Positions 9,913 to 18,953 of a stretch of DNA of 45,979 nucleotides are shown piece after piece. Within the stretch, counting starts at the first letter, position 1. Each line of letters starts with the position of its first letter. The notes beneath the pieces are model-generated. The model worked only from the letters and a program-made list of their open reading frames with translations. It was not told the origin of the DNA and searched no databases. The DNA is taken from positions 1 through 45,979 of the forward strand of contig JANQSY010000058.1 of NCBI GenBank assembly GCA_028279065.1, given 5' to 3'. The translations under genes were made by a program, and so were the position numbers. This DNA is from Cytophagales bacterium. GTDB taxonomy: Bacteria > Bacteroidota > Bacteroidia > Cytophagales > CCMP332.

Positions 9913-10054
9913 AGCTCCACATTTAAGGTCAAAAAAGGGTTAATTCATTTAGTAAAGGTTTGCTATGTGGAAGCTAAAAAATAATCCTATTAGTTCAAAA
10001 TAATCTTTGTAGAATCTAAAGACTATATGACTTCAGAGGTCAACCTAAAGAGTA

Positions 10055-10993
10055 CTACTTCTGAAATAATTTTAGTGAATAAGGCTCCCCATCCAATGAA
10101 AAGCAGATTACAAGCATTCCAGGAGGAATACCGGAAAGATCCATATGAGTTTTTCCATGACTACCAGTCCGATTGGGAAGGCTGTATTTTTTTCCATGAA
10201 CAGAGTGGAGGGAAATCACTTGGAGCTCTTTGGATGGGTGGATTATGGTCAGAATTCTTCCTTCGTTTTCCAGATACCAATTGATGCTTGAACTTTCTTC
10301 CGGTTCAGAGATCCTGCTTGGAAGAACCATGAATTGCTCTTCTGATCCAACATCGAGCCAGCAGCCCTCCGAATCGAAGATCCTGATCGGAAAGATGATA
10401 AAAAAAGTATCCGGAATTATCACTTGTCTGGAATAGTTTGGCCCTACAACCATAACTCCTGAATCATATCTTGGGCCAAGCAGGCTGTCTGAATCTCCCC
10501 AATCGATCACGTAGGGGGGGTATCCACCTCCGAATGCATTTACGTGAATAGAAACCGTATCCCCGGGATGGACCCAGCTTGTGGTGTTTGCAGGATGCAG
10601 GACCCAACCTGTCCAACGGATTTGAACACTGTCAATTGAAACGGACCCCATGCTATCTGTTACTGTTAATACAAGTTTGATTGGGCCCCGACTTCCTGGA
10701 CTTGAAATAATTAGGGGATTTGATGCAGTTGTATCATTTAATATGTCTGAAGCGTAGACTTTGATATTGGGAGCTGTTGGAAATGGGATATATGGGCTCG
10801 GGTTAATCTCCCATGTGTATTTGTAGGGTGCATTTCCCCCCGTTGCGGCTGGGAATCCTCCTAAAATCACCGAATCCTGCAAAAGGCAAACCACTTTATC
10901 GGGCCCCGCATCTGCACTTAACTGTGCAAGTCCGTCAAAACCCAAGAATTGAAAAGAAAGGATAAAAAGTATAGCCTTGAATAGATCTGTCAT
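10055..10993 (-). CDS. T9SS-secreted protein with PKD/SprB-like domains
   Basis: 312 aa. A signal peptide ends near QLSADAG. The ADAGPDKVVC opening followed by GGNAPYKYTWEI is the usual PKD/SprB-like repeat opening of Bacteroidota surface proteins; a second Ig-like unit (GGGYPPYVIDWGD) follows. The C-terminus (HSVHGKKY, then LSGIPPGMLVICFSLDG) is a divergent sorting domain whose FPNP motif is degraded to a THPS-like stretch. It probably acts at the cell surface. It is a separate unit from the neighbouring T9SS genes. Confidence 0.75.
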   Translation of the reverse strand: MTDLFKAILFILSFQFLGFDGLAQLSADAGPDKVVCLLQDSVILGGFPAATGGNAPYKYTWEINPSPYIPFPTAPNIKVYASDILNDTTASNPLIISSPGSRGPIKLVLTVTDSMGSVSIDSVQIRWTGWVLHPANTTSWVHPGDTVSIHVNAFGGGYPPYVIDWGDSDSLLGPRYDSGVMVVGPNYSRQVIIPDTFFIIFPIRIFDSEGCWLDVGSEEQFMVLPSRISEPEESSSINWYLENEGRILTIIHPSKELQVISLHSVHGKKYSLPNRTGSHGKTHMDLSGIPPGMLVICFSLDGEPYSLKLFQK

Positions 10994-11043
10994 GATGGTT
11001 TCATTGCCCCTTTAAGTTAGTCAAATCCCGAAAAGGGCGCAAA

Positions 11044-11415
11044 TCAACGCTTCAACAGCCATTTTATCCTGTCAAAGGAGATCATGTAATGAAAGAGGAT
11101 GCCAAAGCTCAAAACGAATGCTAAGATCGCGTATCCGGCCGTCCAAAATCCAAATACCCCTGCAAAGAGGATCAAGAATTCGAGCAAAAGTCTCATAATT
11201 CCCGGCACTGGAATGGGAGCCTTACCAGACCTGCTTGGATCCTCAGGTACTGCGAAAACACCCCATAATACCGCTGCCGACAATGGAAACCCCAGGGCAA
11301 AAAGGTATTGGATCATTCCTGATCCCAATTTCCAACCCCAAAAACCCAGCCCTACAAGGGCACATAGCTCAAGAATGAATCGAAATGCAAGATTTAGTGG
11401 ATGAGAACCCATCAA
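11044..11415 (-). CDS. Small membrane protein, YrdB/DUF2568-like
   Basis: 123 aa with four hydrophobic segments (about 8-30, 34-55, 70-92, 95-115), typical of the four-helix YrdB/DUF2568 inner-membrane family, whose function is unknown. The short loop WGVFAVPEDPSRSGKAP between helices 2 and 3 is the family's most conserved part. The start overlaps the end of the upstream alpha/beta hydrolase gene by 4 bp, so translation is probably coupled. Confidence 0.75.
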   Translation of the reverse strand: MMGSHPLNLAFRFILELCALVGLGFWGWKLGSGMIQYLFALGFPLSAAVLWGVFAVPEDPSRSGKAPIPVPGIMRLLLEFLILFAGVFGFWTAGYAILAFVLSFGILFHYMISFDRIKWLLKR

Positions 11416-12959
11416 CGAGGATGTTCTTTGGCTTCAAGCCTGTTCAGCTGACCAAGTATCTCTGCTATCAAATCCATGTAAACCTTATCCTCTTCCTGTT
11501 CCTTTATTCTTTTGGCTGTGACGGAGCCTATTGAAGTGAAACCCGCATGGCTAAGGTCCCAGTTTCTCTGGATCTCGATCTGGTTTCCGGCAGTCTTTAG
11601 GTCTCCCAGAAAGCTGAGGTCCTTGCCGTGATCCATGGTTTCCGAGGTAAAGTGGAAAACCGGGAAATTGAATTTGATCTTTTTGGGATTAAGTGACTTT
11701 TCCACCAGGCCCGGACCATATTCATAACCCAGGGAGGCATCCAGACTGAAAAACCCCTTTATGCCCGAGGCGGTGCTGGCATAGGCCAGGGCAGGGGCCC
11801 CCTCATAACTCCAGCAAAGTAGATATACCCTTTCCGGATCCACGTTGGGAAGTTCTTTTAACTCCTCCAGGACAAAGGCCAGATCTTCCATGTATTCCGA
11901 TGCACCTTCTTCGGTGAAGGATAGCCTTTCACCCTCTTTGATCCCCAGCCTTGGAAATGAAGCGGCTACATAGCCCCTATGGGCCAATACTTCCGCCAAT
12001 TCCAAATGATTTAAGGGTCTGCCACCCCCGATCAAAACCAGTGGATATTTTCCGTCTCTGGGATTGGCGTCGGGAACTGAAAATGCTGCCTTTTTAAGGA
12101 ATTTTTCTGCCTTTGTCGGTCCCGGTATGCTGTCGTATGAATTGACCATTCGAAAGAACATCTCAGGGATCTCTTGATCATTTTCAGGAGATGATAATTC
12201 CACAGCATAATCATGGTACCTTGTTCTTTCTTCTTTTTGATCCTCATGATCTACCGTGGAGGGATACCACAAGCTTACCGGGATGGTCTTGTCGCCGGAT
12301 TTATTGAATTGGGCACTCTTCCTGGTTATCTCCATCCTTTGGAAGCCAACATAGGGAATTTTGTCGCACCAGATCTTCCAGGTTTGGTAGACGATCTTCT
12401 CATCGGGGGTCACCCAGGCCCCAAGCCAGTCAAAACCCCATGGATCGATCTCGGAAAAGACGATCTTATAAAATCCTTCCATGCCATTTGGGGCGGTCTG
12501 AGGTCGATAAAGCACAATATCACCTGTGTCTGTGAGGTTTCCCTCCCAGGCGGGCAGCGCGGTAGAGGGCAGGGTGCTTGAGTAGAAATGAACATACCAG
12601 TTTGCGCTATCTGCAATGTACTGGCGGATGCTTCCTGCGTTTCTTCCATTTGGAAGGAGGGTTTCATCCTGGACGGCGTTCCCGTTCATGATGTACTTCC
12701 AGCGCCAAAGCATTGTGGTTGTGTCTGCCCAATTGTCCCGGTCTATCCTTGTCAACGAAAGGCAAGCCTGCTCACCGATCAGGGGATCGAAGTCACCCGA
12801 AGCCATTGGAGTGGCCGGGTCCCTTTTTCCAAAAGGATTCTGAGGATTTGGCTCAAATCGATAATGGAGATCGGATTGGGCAGAAAGATCGAATATGAAC
12901 AGCAGGAAAATGAAAGGTGGAAGGCATGGGCGGAGTAACATGAAGCTTAAAAGAAGCAA
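11412..12959 (-). CDS. Exported alpha/beta hydrolase-like protein
   Basis: 515 aa with a signal peptide (cleavage near LSAQS, residue 28). Residues about 30-210 form an unfamiliar beta-rich domain. Residues about 225-510 resemble dienelactone hydrolase/esterase folds: VSLWYP, the oxyanion-type strand PLVLIGGGRPLNHL, and a nucleophile elbow LLCWSYEGAPA at 380-390. The elbow reads C-W-S384-Y-E rather than GxSxG, so activity is uncertain. Candidate acid and His lie in the LDAS and DLSHAGF regions. It is probably periplasmic and translationally coupled to the YrdB-like gene. The substrate is unknown. Confidence 0.7.
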   Translation of the reverse strand: MLLLSFMLLRPCLPPFIFLLFIFDLSAQSDLHYRFEPNPQNPFGKRDPATPMASGDFDPLIGEQACLSLTRIDRDNWADTTTMLWRWKYIMNGNAVQDETLLPNGRNAGSIRQYIADSANWYVHFYSSTLPSTALPAWEGNLTDTGDIVLYRPQTAPNGMEGFYKIVFSEIDPWGFDWLGAWVTPDEKIVYQTWKIWCDKIPYVGFQRMEITRKSAQFNKSGDKTIPVSLWYPSTVDHEDQKEERTRYHDYAVELSSPENDQEIPEMFFRMVNSYDSIPGPTKAEKFLKKAAFSVPDANPRDGKYPLVLIGGGRPLNHLELAEVLAHRGYVAASFPRLGIKEGERLSFTEEGASEYMEDLAFVLEELKELPNVDPERVYLLCWSYEGAPALAYASTASGIKGFFSLDASLGYEYGPGLVEKSLNPKKIKFNFPVFHFTSETMDHGKDLSFLGDLKTAGNQIEIQRNWDLSHAGFTSIGSVTAKRIKEQEEDKVYMDLIAEILGQLNRLEAKEHPR

Positions 12960-12987
12960 TATTTTTGATCAGTGGCATTCCGGCCAA

Positions 12988-13020
12988 ATAAAAAAAGGGA
13001 GCAAAAAATTGCCCCCTTTA
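12988..13020 (-). terminator. Rho-independent terminator of the HmuY-like gene
   Basis: On the minus strand AAAGGGGGCAA pairs with TTGCTCCCTTT across a TTTT loop (one mismatch), followed by a run of Ts. It starts 27 bp after the stop codon at 13047. Confidence 0.8.
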
Positions 13021-13046
13021 CATAAACCAATAGATAGAAAATGAAC

Positions 13047-14267
13047 CTACTTTATAAGAATCTTTCGGGTAGCGGTTTTTTCTCCAACCCTAATATTTAG
13101 TATATAAAACCCGGTTTCCAAACCTTGAACATCTAAGGTATTGACCCTAAAACCCGAATTCCGGAATTCCTCTTCCTTAACGATTTCTCCTTTTGTGTTG
13201 ATCAGGCTTACACTTGCATCATTCCCTTCAAAAATGAAATTCAGTCTGTCCGTAGCAGGGTTAGGATATGCATTAACAAATAAGGATTGATCCTTTTCGA
13301 GTCCGGAAATATACAATTGCTCCTTTGTGAAGGTAAAGTTGCCATCTGCACTTCCACCAAAGGCGGTGAAGACCAATTTCCACACATCTCCTTCAGAGGT
13401 CCTTACAAAGTATACAAGCGAATCCTGGAGGGCCCAGGCGGTACCCGTAAAGCTCTTCCAGTCATATCCGATGCCATTTTTTTGATCATTGAAGGTAAGG
13501 GAGTTATAGTCCGCATAAGTTGCTACATCTACAGGATAAGCTTCAGCGACTTCGGTTCCAAGGTTACTAAGGACCCCGGAAACGGTATATGGCACTGGGG
13601 CAGGAATAAATAGTACGCTGGTGTATTGAGTAAAAAGTATATCCCAGGATCCGTTATAGGGTTCCCTGTCGATCAGGGTTTGATTCTCAAGGCTGAAATA
13701 GGCAAAGTTTCTACCGGTGAATTGGGACTTTGACAAAGAGTGGGAAGCATTGAGGCTGTTGTCCAGGGAAGCCTGCCTGAAATTATAGGTTCCGCCGACC
13801 AGCTCCTCAATTTCGAATTTTCTGTATTCCCCGTTTGCCAATTGAATTAGGTATATGCTATCTCCGGAAACAATATGGGTGATAGGATCATAAGTTCCCC
13901 ATCCCAGATCAAGGCCGCCACCTGAACGGTTAAATGCTCCATGTGCCCAGGAAGTATCCGAGTTGTGAAGTTCCTTCCAGGAAGCCATCCCTGTGGTATC
14001 CATGGTGGCAAAGTCTGAATTTGGACCAGGATAGATCCAAAGCTTTACACCGTTTGGTGAGTTGATCAAAATTGAAGCGGAAAATCCTTCAGCCTCAAAT
14101 GCGATATCCCAGTCACTTTTGGTCTGGGATTTTTTCTCACCATGCTCCATGCTATACCAGACCTGGTTTTGGTATCCCGAACCAAGGGAAACTGTCTCGG
14201 TTACCGTTTGGCCGATAGCAGAGAAGGTGATGAAAACTGCGGTTATAATTAGTAATGTTCCTTTCAT
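13047..14267 (-). CDS. T9SS-secreted HmuY-like protein
   Basis: 406 aa with a signal peptide ending near AIGQT. Two repeated units contain the HmuY-family pattern: a KSDWDIAFE strand (about residue 51) and NGSWDILFTQY (about residue 206), each followed by loops with small aromatic residues. HmuY proteins of Porphyromonas bind haem, but the axial histidines cannot be placed here, so the ligand is uncertain. The C-terminus is a type A sorting domain (NAYPNPATDRLNFIF, then GLETGFYILNI). Monocistronic, ended by a strong terminator. Confidence 0.75.
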   Translation of the reverse strand: MKGTLLIITAVFITFSAIGQTVTETVSLGSGYQNQVWYSMEHGEKKSQTKSDWDIAFEAEGFSASILINSPNGVKLWIYPGPNSDFATMDTTGMASWKELHNSDTSWAHGAFNRSGGGLDLGWGTYDPITHIVSGDSIYLIQLANGEYRKFEIEELVGGTYNFRQASLDNSLNASHSLSKSQFTGRNFAYFSLENQTLIDREPYNGSWDILFTQYTSVLFIPAPVPYTVSGVLSNLGTEVAEAYPVDVATYADYNSLTFNDQKNGIGYDWKSFTGTAWALQDSLVYFVRTSEGDVWKLVFTAFGGSADGNFTFTKEQLYISGLEKDQSLFVNAYPNPATDRLNFIFEGNDASVSLINTKGEIVKEEEFRNSGFRVNTLDVQGLETGFYILNIRVGEKTATRKILIK

Positions 14268-14509
14268 AGTATTATTTGTTGAAATCCAATTGAATGCGAG
14301 TACAAACCACCCTATGAACGGCCATTTTTTATAACTGAATGTGGATTTTGAATAGCGGAATCAGGATAAAGGAAATACTTTGTAGATCGGGTAAACCGGA
14401 ATTGGCTGAAGTCTAATCTTCATTTCCAAACAACCAATCCAATCCAGATCCGGTTGAATGGGATAATAGGTTAAATTGGATCTTTGATCAGGACCTTCAA
14501 ACCAATGCT

Positions 14510-15205
14510 ATGAAAAGTCAAAACACACTCATACTTCTATTCTCTCTTTTCCTTTTGGCCCATTCTGGATTAAGCCAATGCAATCAATATTTCCAATTTG
14601 AAGAAGGGAAATCCTGGGCCTATGAAACCTATGATGGAAAGGGTAAACTTCAGGGGAAGCAAACCCAAAAGGTTACCAAGTATTCATCCAGTTCCACCGG
14701 TTTCGAGGCAACCGTAGCTGTTCAATCCTTGGATAAAAAGGGCAAAGAACTTGCTGATGGTGAGTTGGAGATCTCATGCGATGGCGGCGTAGTGAAATTC
14801 GACATGAGGAAATTCATTCAGAAGGAGCAGGTTGAAGCTCTGGAAGCTTATGATGTGGAGGTTGTAGCTGAAGACCTGGAGTATCCCTCAGACCTGGCTG
14901 CCGGAACGCAATTGAAGGACGGTATCATCACCATTACTGCGAGTGGGGCACCTATAAAGATGGAAATGCAGGTTCGGATCGTTGACAGGGTTGTCGAGAA
15001 GAAAGAAACAGTTATCACCGCTGCCGGAACATTTGATTGCTGGAAGATCAAGGGAAAGACCAAGATCGAGAACCAAATGGGCATGAACATGAAATTCGAG
15101 TATGACCTTGTGGAATGGATCACTGAAGGTGTTGGGCTGGTCAGGAGTGAAAGTTATGACAAGGGCAAGCTCAAGTCATACACCGTTGTGGCTGAAGTGA
15201 ACTAG
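14510..15205 (+). CDS. Exported TapB/DUF3108-like protein
   Basis: 231 aa with a signal peptide (cleavage near LSQC; the Cys after SQ is not a convincing lipobox). The mature part has the pattern of the TapB/DUF3108 beta-barrel family: QYFQFEEGKSWAYETYDGKGKL at the start, paired strands through the middle, ITAAGTFDCWKIKGKT, and a terminal EWITEGVGLVRSESYDKGKL strand. Members are periplasmic and of poorly known role. Monocistronic; downstream lies a short TTTTGTT/AACAAAA hairpin (15301-15318) shared with the convergent gene. Confidence 0.7.
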   Translation: MKSQNTLILLFSLFLLAHSGLSQCNQYFQFEEGKSWAYETYDGKGKLQGKQTQKVTKYSSSSTGFEATVAVQSLDKKGKELADGELEISCDGGVVKFDMRKFIQKEQVEALEAYDVEVVAEDLEYPSDLAAGTQLKDGIITITASGAPIKMEMQVRIVDRVVEKKETVITAAGTFDCWKIKGKTKIENQMGMNMKFEYDLVEWITEGVGLVRSESYDKGKLKSYTVVAEVN

Positions 15206-15339
15206 GGAATCCGTTCTTTTCCAACCAATAACCGCTTTCTCTTGCCATAGGCATCCCCGTGGGAGAGCAAGGTTGGTGAATGCCAGCCGACCGATGAGAT
15301 TTTTGTTTGAAAACAAAATTTCCGCGCCCCAGGAGGCAA

Positions 15340-16275
15340 TTATCTCAAATTAAAATGTACCGGAACTGTTAGGATGCTTTTGACTTTCTTTCCTTCGAAC
15401 CTTGCTGGGATCCAGTTTCCACTTGAAAGGGCGACAACATTTTTTGCTTCATTGTCACATTCAGTTTGGATCCCTTTAACCACCCTGGTGTATTCAAGCT
15501 CTCCGTCAGTAAGAATAAGGAATTCCACAAATACCCTTCCCTGGATCCCCATCCTTCGAGCGGATTGTGGATACTTGATTTTTTTCCTGACCATTTCATA
15601 AAACTTTTCAAGCCCCCCTATGTATTCAGCACTTTTATGGGTATAAAGGAATACAGTATCCTTTTTTGCCTTTCTTATAAAAAGATTCGCATATAGGATA
15701 GAATCTCTTATATCTAGGGTTATATCTCTGTCAGATTCAGAATACTCTACAACCCCAGTTCCTTTTACCAACATTGCTTCACCTGAGGTATTGAAACATT
15801 GGAAGAAGAACTTCTGCTCTTCTTTTTCCTCGTATTCTGATTTTAGCTCACCTGTTTGATAGAAATCTTTCCAAACCCCTATAGGTTTATCATTTAAGTA
15901 ATTCCCTTCAGAGCTTAGATTTCCATTTTCCCAAAAATATTTCCATGGACCTTGTTTTTGATCAAATCTATAATCCCCCTTGTAGGCCATGTTTCCATTT
16001 TTGAAATAGATCTCCCAGGTTCCATGTTTTTGTACAAAGCTTGCATCACCAAAAGAACGAATGCTCAGGATTTGATTCTCCGGAAGGGCATAATCCCTTA
16101 TTACCCAGCGATTTTCGATCACTTCTGTCTCTCTCTTATACTTAGCTCTTTTCTTTGAACACTTATTCCAGAAGGCATCATAATAAGCGATGGTTGGATC
16201 TGCAAGGCTTGGAGCAATAATCCAGAATATTAAAACGAAAGCCGGGATAAGGGCTTTTATCCGCATTAAATTCAT
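15340..16275 (-). CDS. MORN-repeat protein with TonB C-terminal domain
   Basis: 311 aa from ATG 16275. The frame is open back to 16380, but that start would overlap the upstream gene and precede the signal peptide (MRIKALIPAFVLIFWII). Three YwqK/MORN-2 type repeats (about residues 75-145: GTWEIYFKNGNMAYKG, GPWKYFWENGNLSSEG, GVWKDFYQTGELKSE) are followed by a TonB-type C-terminal domain (about 225-311) with KYPQSARRMGIQGRVFVEF. Such proteins occur at the Bacteroidota envelope. It lies 16 bp after the glycosyltransferase gene, whose own C-terminus has MORN repeats, so the two are probably one functional unit. Confidence 0.8.
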   Translation of the reverse strand: MNLMRIKALIPAFVLIFWIIAPSLADPTIAYYDAFWNKCSKKRAKYKRETEVIENRWVIRDYALPENQILSIRSFGDASFVQKHGTWEIYFKNGNMAYKGDYRFDQKQGPWKYFWENGNLSSEGNYLNDKPIGVWKDFYQTGELKSEYEEKEEQKFFFQCFNTSGEAMLVKGTGVVEYSESDRDITLDIRDSILYANLFIRKAKKDTVFLYTHKSAEYIGGLEKFYEMVRKKIKYPQSARRMGIQGRVFVEFLILTDGELEYTRVVKGIQTECDNEAKNVVALSSGNWIPARFEGKKVKSILTVPVHFNLR

Positions 16276-16291
16276 AATGGCGGCAAATTGC

Positions 16292-18157
16292 TCAATTTCT
16301 ACTATTGATTCTTGCTGAAGGCCCATCCCCCTGGATGAATTTGTTGTTTCTGTATTCCCTTCTTTCAACGTACCTCCCATTAGCGCCGTAATAATTTACC
16401 CATCCGCTTAAAGTGTCCCTGGTCCATGCACCTTCAATGAAAGTTCCATCTGGAAAATAATATCTTCCCGGTCCATGCTTGGCATTGTCCTTCCATTGGC
16501 CGGTATAGACCTCCCCTGAAATATAGGTGAATTCGCCCTGGCCGTTCCTAAGGCCGTTTTTAAGTTCTCCTTTGTAACCCACGTATGGGAAGAATTTAAA
16601 GATCTGGGTCGTGGGATCCGGGATCTCCACAGCAAGCTTAGCGTTTTCCGGAAAGGAATTGAGAACCGGAACCAAATAATCCCCGGTGGATGAAAATCCG
16701 ACATTATCAATGATGATCACATCGACCTTGTTTTCCCTGAAACGTTCGTAATTGACCCAGGGGTCACTGCTTCTTTTTGGGCTGCAGACCACCCTCTCTG
16801 ACATAATATGGAACAAGCCACCTTTTATGCATGCCACCCGGGCTACTTTAGGGGTATTCTGCTTGACCCAGTTTGCTGCCGTGAAAAAGTTCTTCATAGT
16901 CTTCGGGTACTCGTATTTTGCCTCCATGGCAGCTTTTTTAGTGGCATACTGATTATAGGGAAATACAATGAAGATAAAGAGCAAAACGAAGAGCCCTTTT
17001 TCAAGGTCCTTGAATCCGGGTAGGAGTTTTATGATCAGGAAATTATAGATCTCAAAAAGCCCGATGAACAAGAAAAGGATCAGTACTGGTAAGAGAGGAA
17101 GGATAAATCGGATCCCAAACCAGATATCCGGCCATAGCATTAGGATCCCCATATAACCGAGACTAAGCCAAATAAGGAAGATCCTGTGCTTCCTTATCCT
17201 GATCAATCCAAAAATGATAACCAGGCAAACCCCAATTCCCACCAACCATTCCATTGCCACCGGGGGAACCTTGTAAGTCTCAACGTTAAGATAGCTGATT
17301 GTACCGCTAGGGATCTCCCTGGATATGTACCGTTGAAGGTTCTCAAAGATCCGGGTGAACCAATCTCCGAATTCCATAAGTCCTTCATTTGCCCTGTATG
17401 GGTTCTTCCGCATGATCTGATTGATATAGGTATTACCCCCCAGTTTCCGGGTTCTCAGGACCCATGGAATTTGGATCAGCAGGCTTGCGATCCATTGGGC
17501 GACAAGATAGGGGACCTTCCTTTTTTGTATGAGGATGATAGATGCAGCGATCAGAACCACCACTCCCATGGATCTGGTATAGATTGCGGCATTAAGCAAA
17601 AGAATATATAGAAGGAAGTTCAGGTTCTTGTTAAGTGGTTTTTCGTAATCGGAGCGGACAAAAAAGAGGATTGAAAGCAGGAGCATTAACATAAATGGGA
17701 TCTCGCTCATGGCCTGAGAGGAAAAGACATAAAGATGGGCATTGGCCATGCAGAATGCAGTAGCCATGAAGGAGAGGAAGAGCTGTTCGCTGAAAAGGTA
17801 GAAAAGATAGAATAATATGATAAAGGAGAGCAAAAGCAGGGCCTGGTTCACTCTTTTGATCTTCTCTACCTCAAGGTCCGTTAATGGTGAAGTAAGGGCG
17901 ATCAGCATCGGATACCCGGGAGGGAAATGCTTATGGGGCAATTTTTCCACCTGATGGATATTTGTATAACCTTCTCCCGTTGATATCGATTTGCCTAAAA
18001 TGATGTAATGGGCATTGTCCCCTGACATACCAAGTTTTGGGTCAAAGGTCCTGTCCACATTATAGAAGAACAGGACCAATAGTGAGGCAGCCAGAAGTAT
18101 GCCTGCCTTCTTAGGATCGTTTTCTAGGCTATGGAAAAGTTTCTGAAAGGCATTCAT
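16292..18157 (-). CDS. Polytopic GT39-like glycosyltransferase with C-terminal MORN repeats
   Basis: 621 aa. Residues 1-420 hold about 11-13 membrane helices. The first large loop contains DNAHYIILGKSISTGEGYTN, where the aspartate matches the catalytic D of the ArnT/PMT (GT39/GT83) polyprenyl-linked glycosyltransferases. Residues about 430-525 are soluble and end at PDPTTQIFKFFPY. The last 94 residues (from 528) are MORN repeats (YKGELKNGLRNGQGEF, YTGQWKDNAKHGPGRYYF, IEGAWTRDTLSGWVNY). This fusion is unusual. The donor and acceptor are unknown; sugar transfer onto an envelope glycan or protein from the periplasmic face is inferred. Confidence 0.75.
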   Translation of the reverse strand: MNAFQKLFHSLENDPKKAGILLAASLLVLFFYNVDRTFDPKLGMSGDNAHYIILGKSISTGEGYTNIHQVEKLPHKHFPPGYPMLIALTSPLTDLEVEKIKRVNQALLLLSFIILFYLFYLFSEQLFLSFMATAFCMANAHLYVFSSQAMSEIPFMLMLLLSILFFVRSDYEKPLNKNLNFLLYILLLNAAIYTRSMGVVVLIAASIILIQKRKVPYLVAQWIASLLIQIPWVLRTRKLGGNTYINQIMRKNPYRANEGLMEFGDWFTRIFENLQRYISREIPSGTISYLNVETYKVPPVAMEWLVGIGVCLVIIFGLIRIRKHRIFLIWLSLGYMGILMLWPDIWFGIRFILPLLPVLILFLFIGLFEIYNFLIIKLLPGFKDLEKGLFVLLFIFIVFPYNQYATKKAAMEAKYEYPKTMKNFFTAANWVKQNTPKVARVACIKGGLFHIMSERVVCSPKRSSDPWVNYERFRENKVDVIIIDNVGFSSTGDYLVPVLNSFPENAKLAVEIPDPTTQIFKFFPYVGYKGELKNGLRNGQGEFTYISGEVYTGQWKDNAKHGPGRYYFPDGTFIEGAWTRDTLSGWVNYYGANGRYVERREYRNNKFIQGDGPSARINSRN

Positions 18158-18285
18158 GTCTGTTTAGAAAAGGTAGGATAAAGCTAATGCATTAAAACAA
18201 AAGAGCTACATCCGGGAAGTTTGCCGTGAATGATCTTGAAAATGAAGCGAACCATGCATTAAGCTTTATGCAACTGTCTAAGGTT

Positions 18286-18732
18286 CTAAGCTTGCGCCAA
18301 TTCTTTTATAACCATAAGGGCTTTGTCCCAAAGTACCGAAAACTGCTCTTCTTCCTCCTTACTTCCAAGGTCCTGCTCGATGGTCAAAATGACTTCTCCA
18401 CCCCTTTCTTCGGTCCTGTAGATCTCTTCATACCCCACCCATTCGTCTTCGCCTGGCTCAGGGCTGCTCGCAGCCCCGTTATAGATCATCTGCTGGTGAG
18501 ACAGGACAATTTCCTTTCCCTTGTCGTGTTTTATGACCTTTGAAGCCAGCCCGTTATTGTCGGGCGCCAGAAATTTCATGGTGCTGCCCTCTTCCCAGGT
18601 CCCTTCAAAATAACTGCCTTCTGTAAAAGCCGCCGTCCATTTGCGGTAGGTGTCGTCATTGAGCAGGACCTCCCAAACCTTCTGATTGGATGCCTTGATC
18701 GATATTTCCTTTTTAAATCTTATTGCGCTCAT
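18286..18732 (-). CDS. SRPBCC (AHSA1/START-like) domain protein
   Basis: 148 aa, full length for the family. It starts MSAIRFKKEISIKASNQKVWEVLLNDDTYRKW, the usual helix-grip opening, and continues with the strand GTWEEGSTMKFLAPD and a final helix. The family binds hydrophobic ligands or client proteins in the cytoplasm. No catalytic motif is expected and no partner can be inferred from the neighbours. Confidence 0.85.
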   Translation of the reverse strand: MSAIRFKKEISIKASNQKVWEVLLNDDTYRKWTAAFTEGSYFEGTWEEGSTMKFLAPDNNGLASKVIKHDKGKEIVLSHQQMIYNGAASSPEPGEDEWVGYEEIYRTEERGGEVILTIEQDLGSKEEEEQFSVLWDKALMVIKELAQA

Positions 18733-18792
18733 CTCTTTGATTTTTGGACCACTTAATTTAATTCAAAAAATAGGATTCAAAATCAAGTACAA

Positions 18793-18938
18793 ACCAAAAA
18801 ACTGCCTTCTCTGAGGGAGGGTGGCGTATGCCAGCTGACTGAAGAGTCTAGCCCTTACACCATTTTTTGCACAGCAGTTTCTGTGGGACTCTTCACCCCA
18901 CTTTCGTGAGGGTTCAGAGATTTCTGAAGTTTTTTGGT
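18793..18938. repeat. 146-bp imperfect inverted-repeat element
   Basis: The outer arms ACCAAAAAACT (18793-18803) and AGTTTTTTGGT (18928-18938) are perfect complements. Inner arms GAAGAGTC (18841-18848) and GACTCTTC (18887-18894) are also perfect, so the stretch can fold into one long interrupted hairpin. It carries no ORF. One segment (18819-18848) resembles 15271-15300. A MITE-like or REP-like intergenic element is possible. It fills most of the 221-bp gap between the SRPBCC and HExxH genes. Confidence 0.55.
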
Positions 18939-18953
18939 CTCTGAATAATCGAA

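Noticed and set aside
10027-10284. Plus-strand 85-aa ORF
   Set aside because: It lies almost wholly antisense to the 312-aa T9SS gene, whose domains are clear; it has no recognisable motif.
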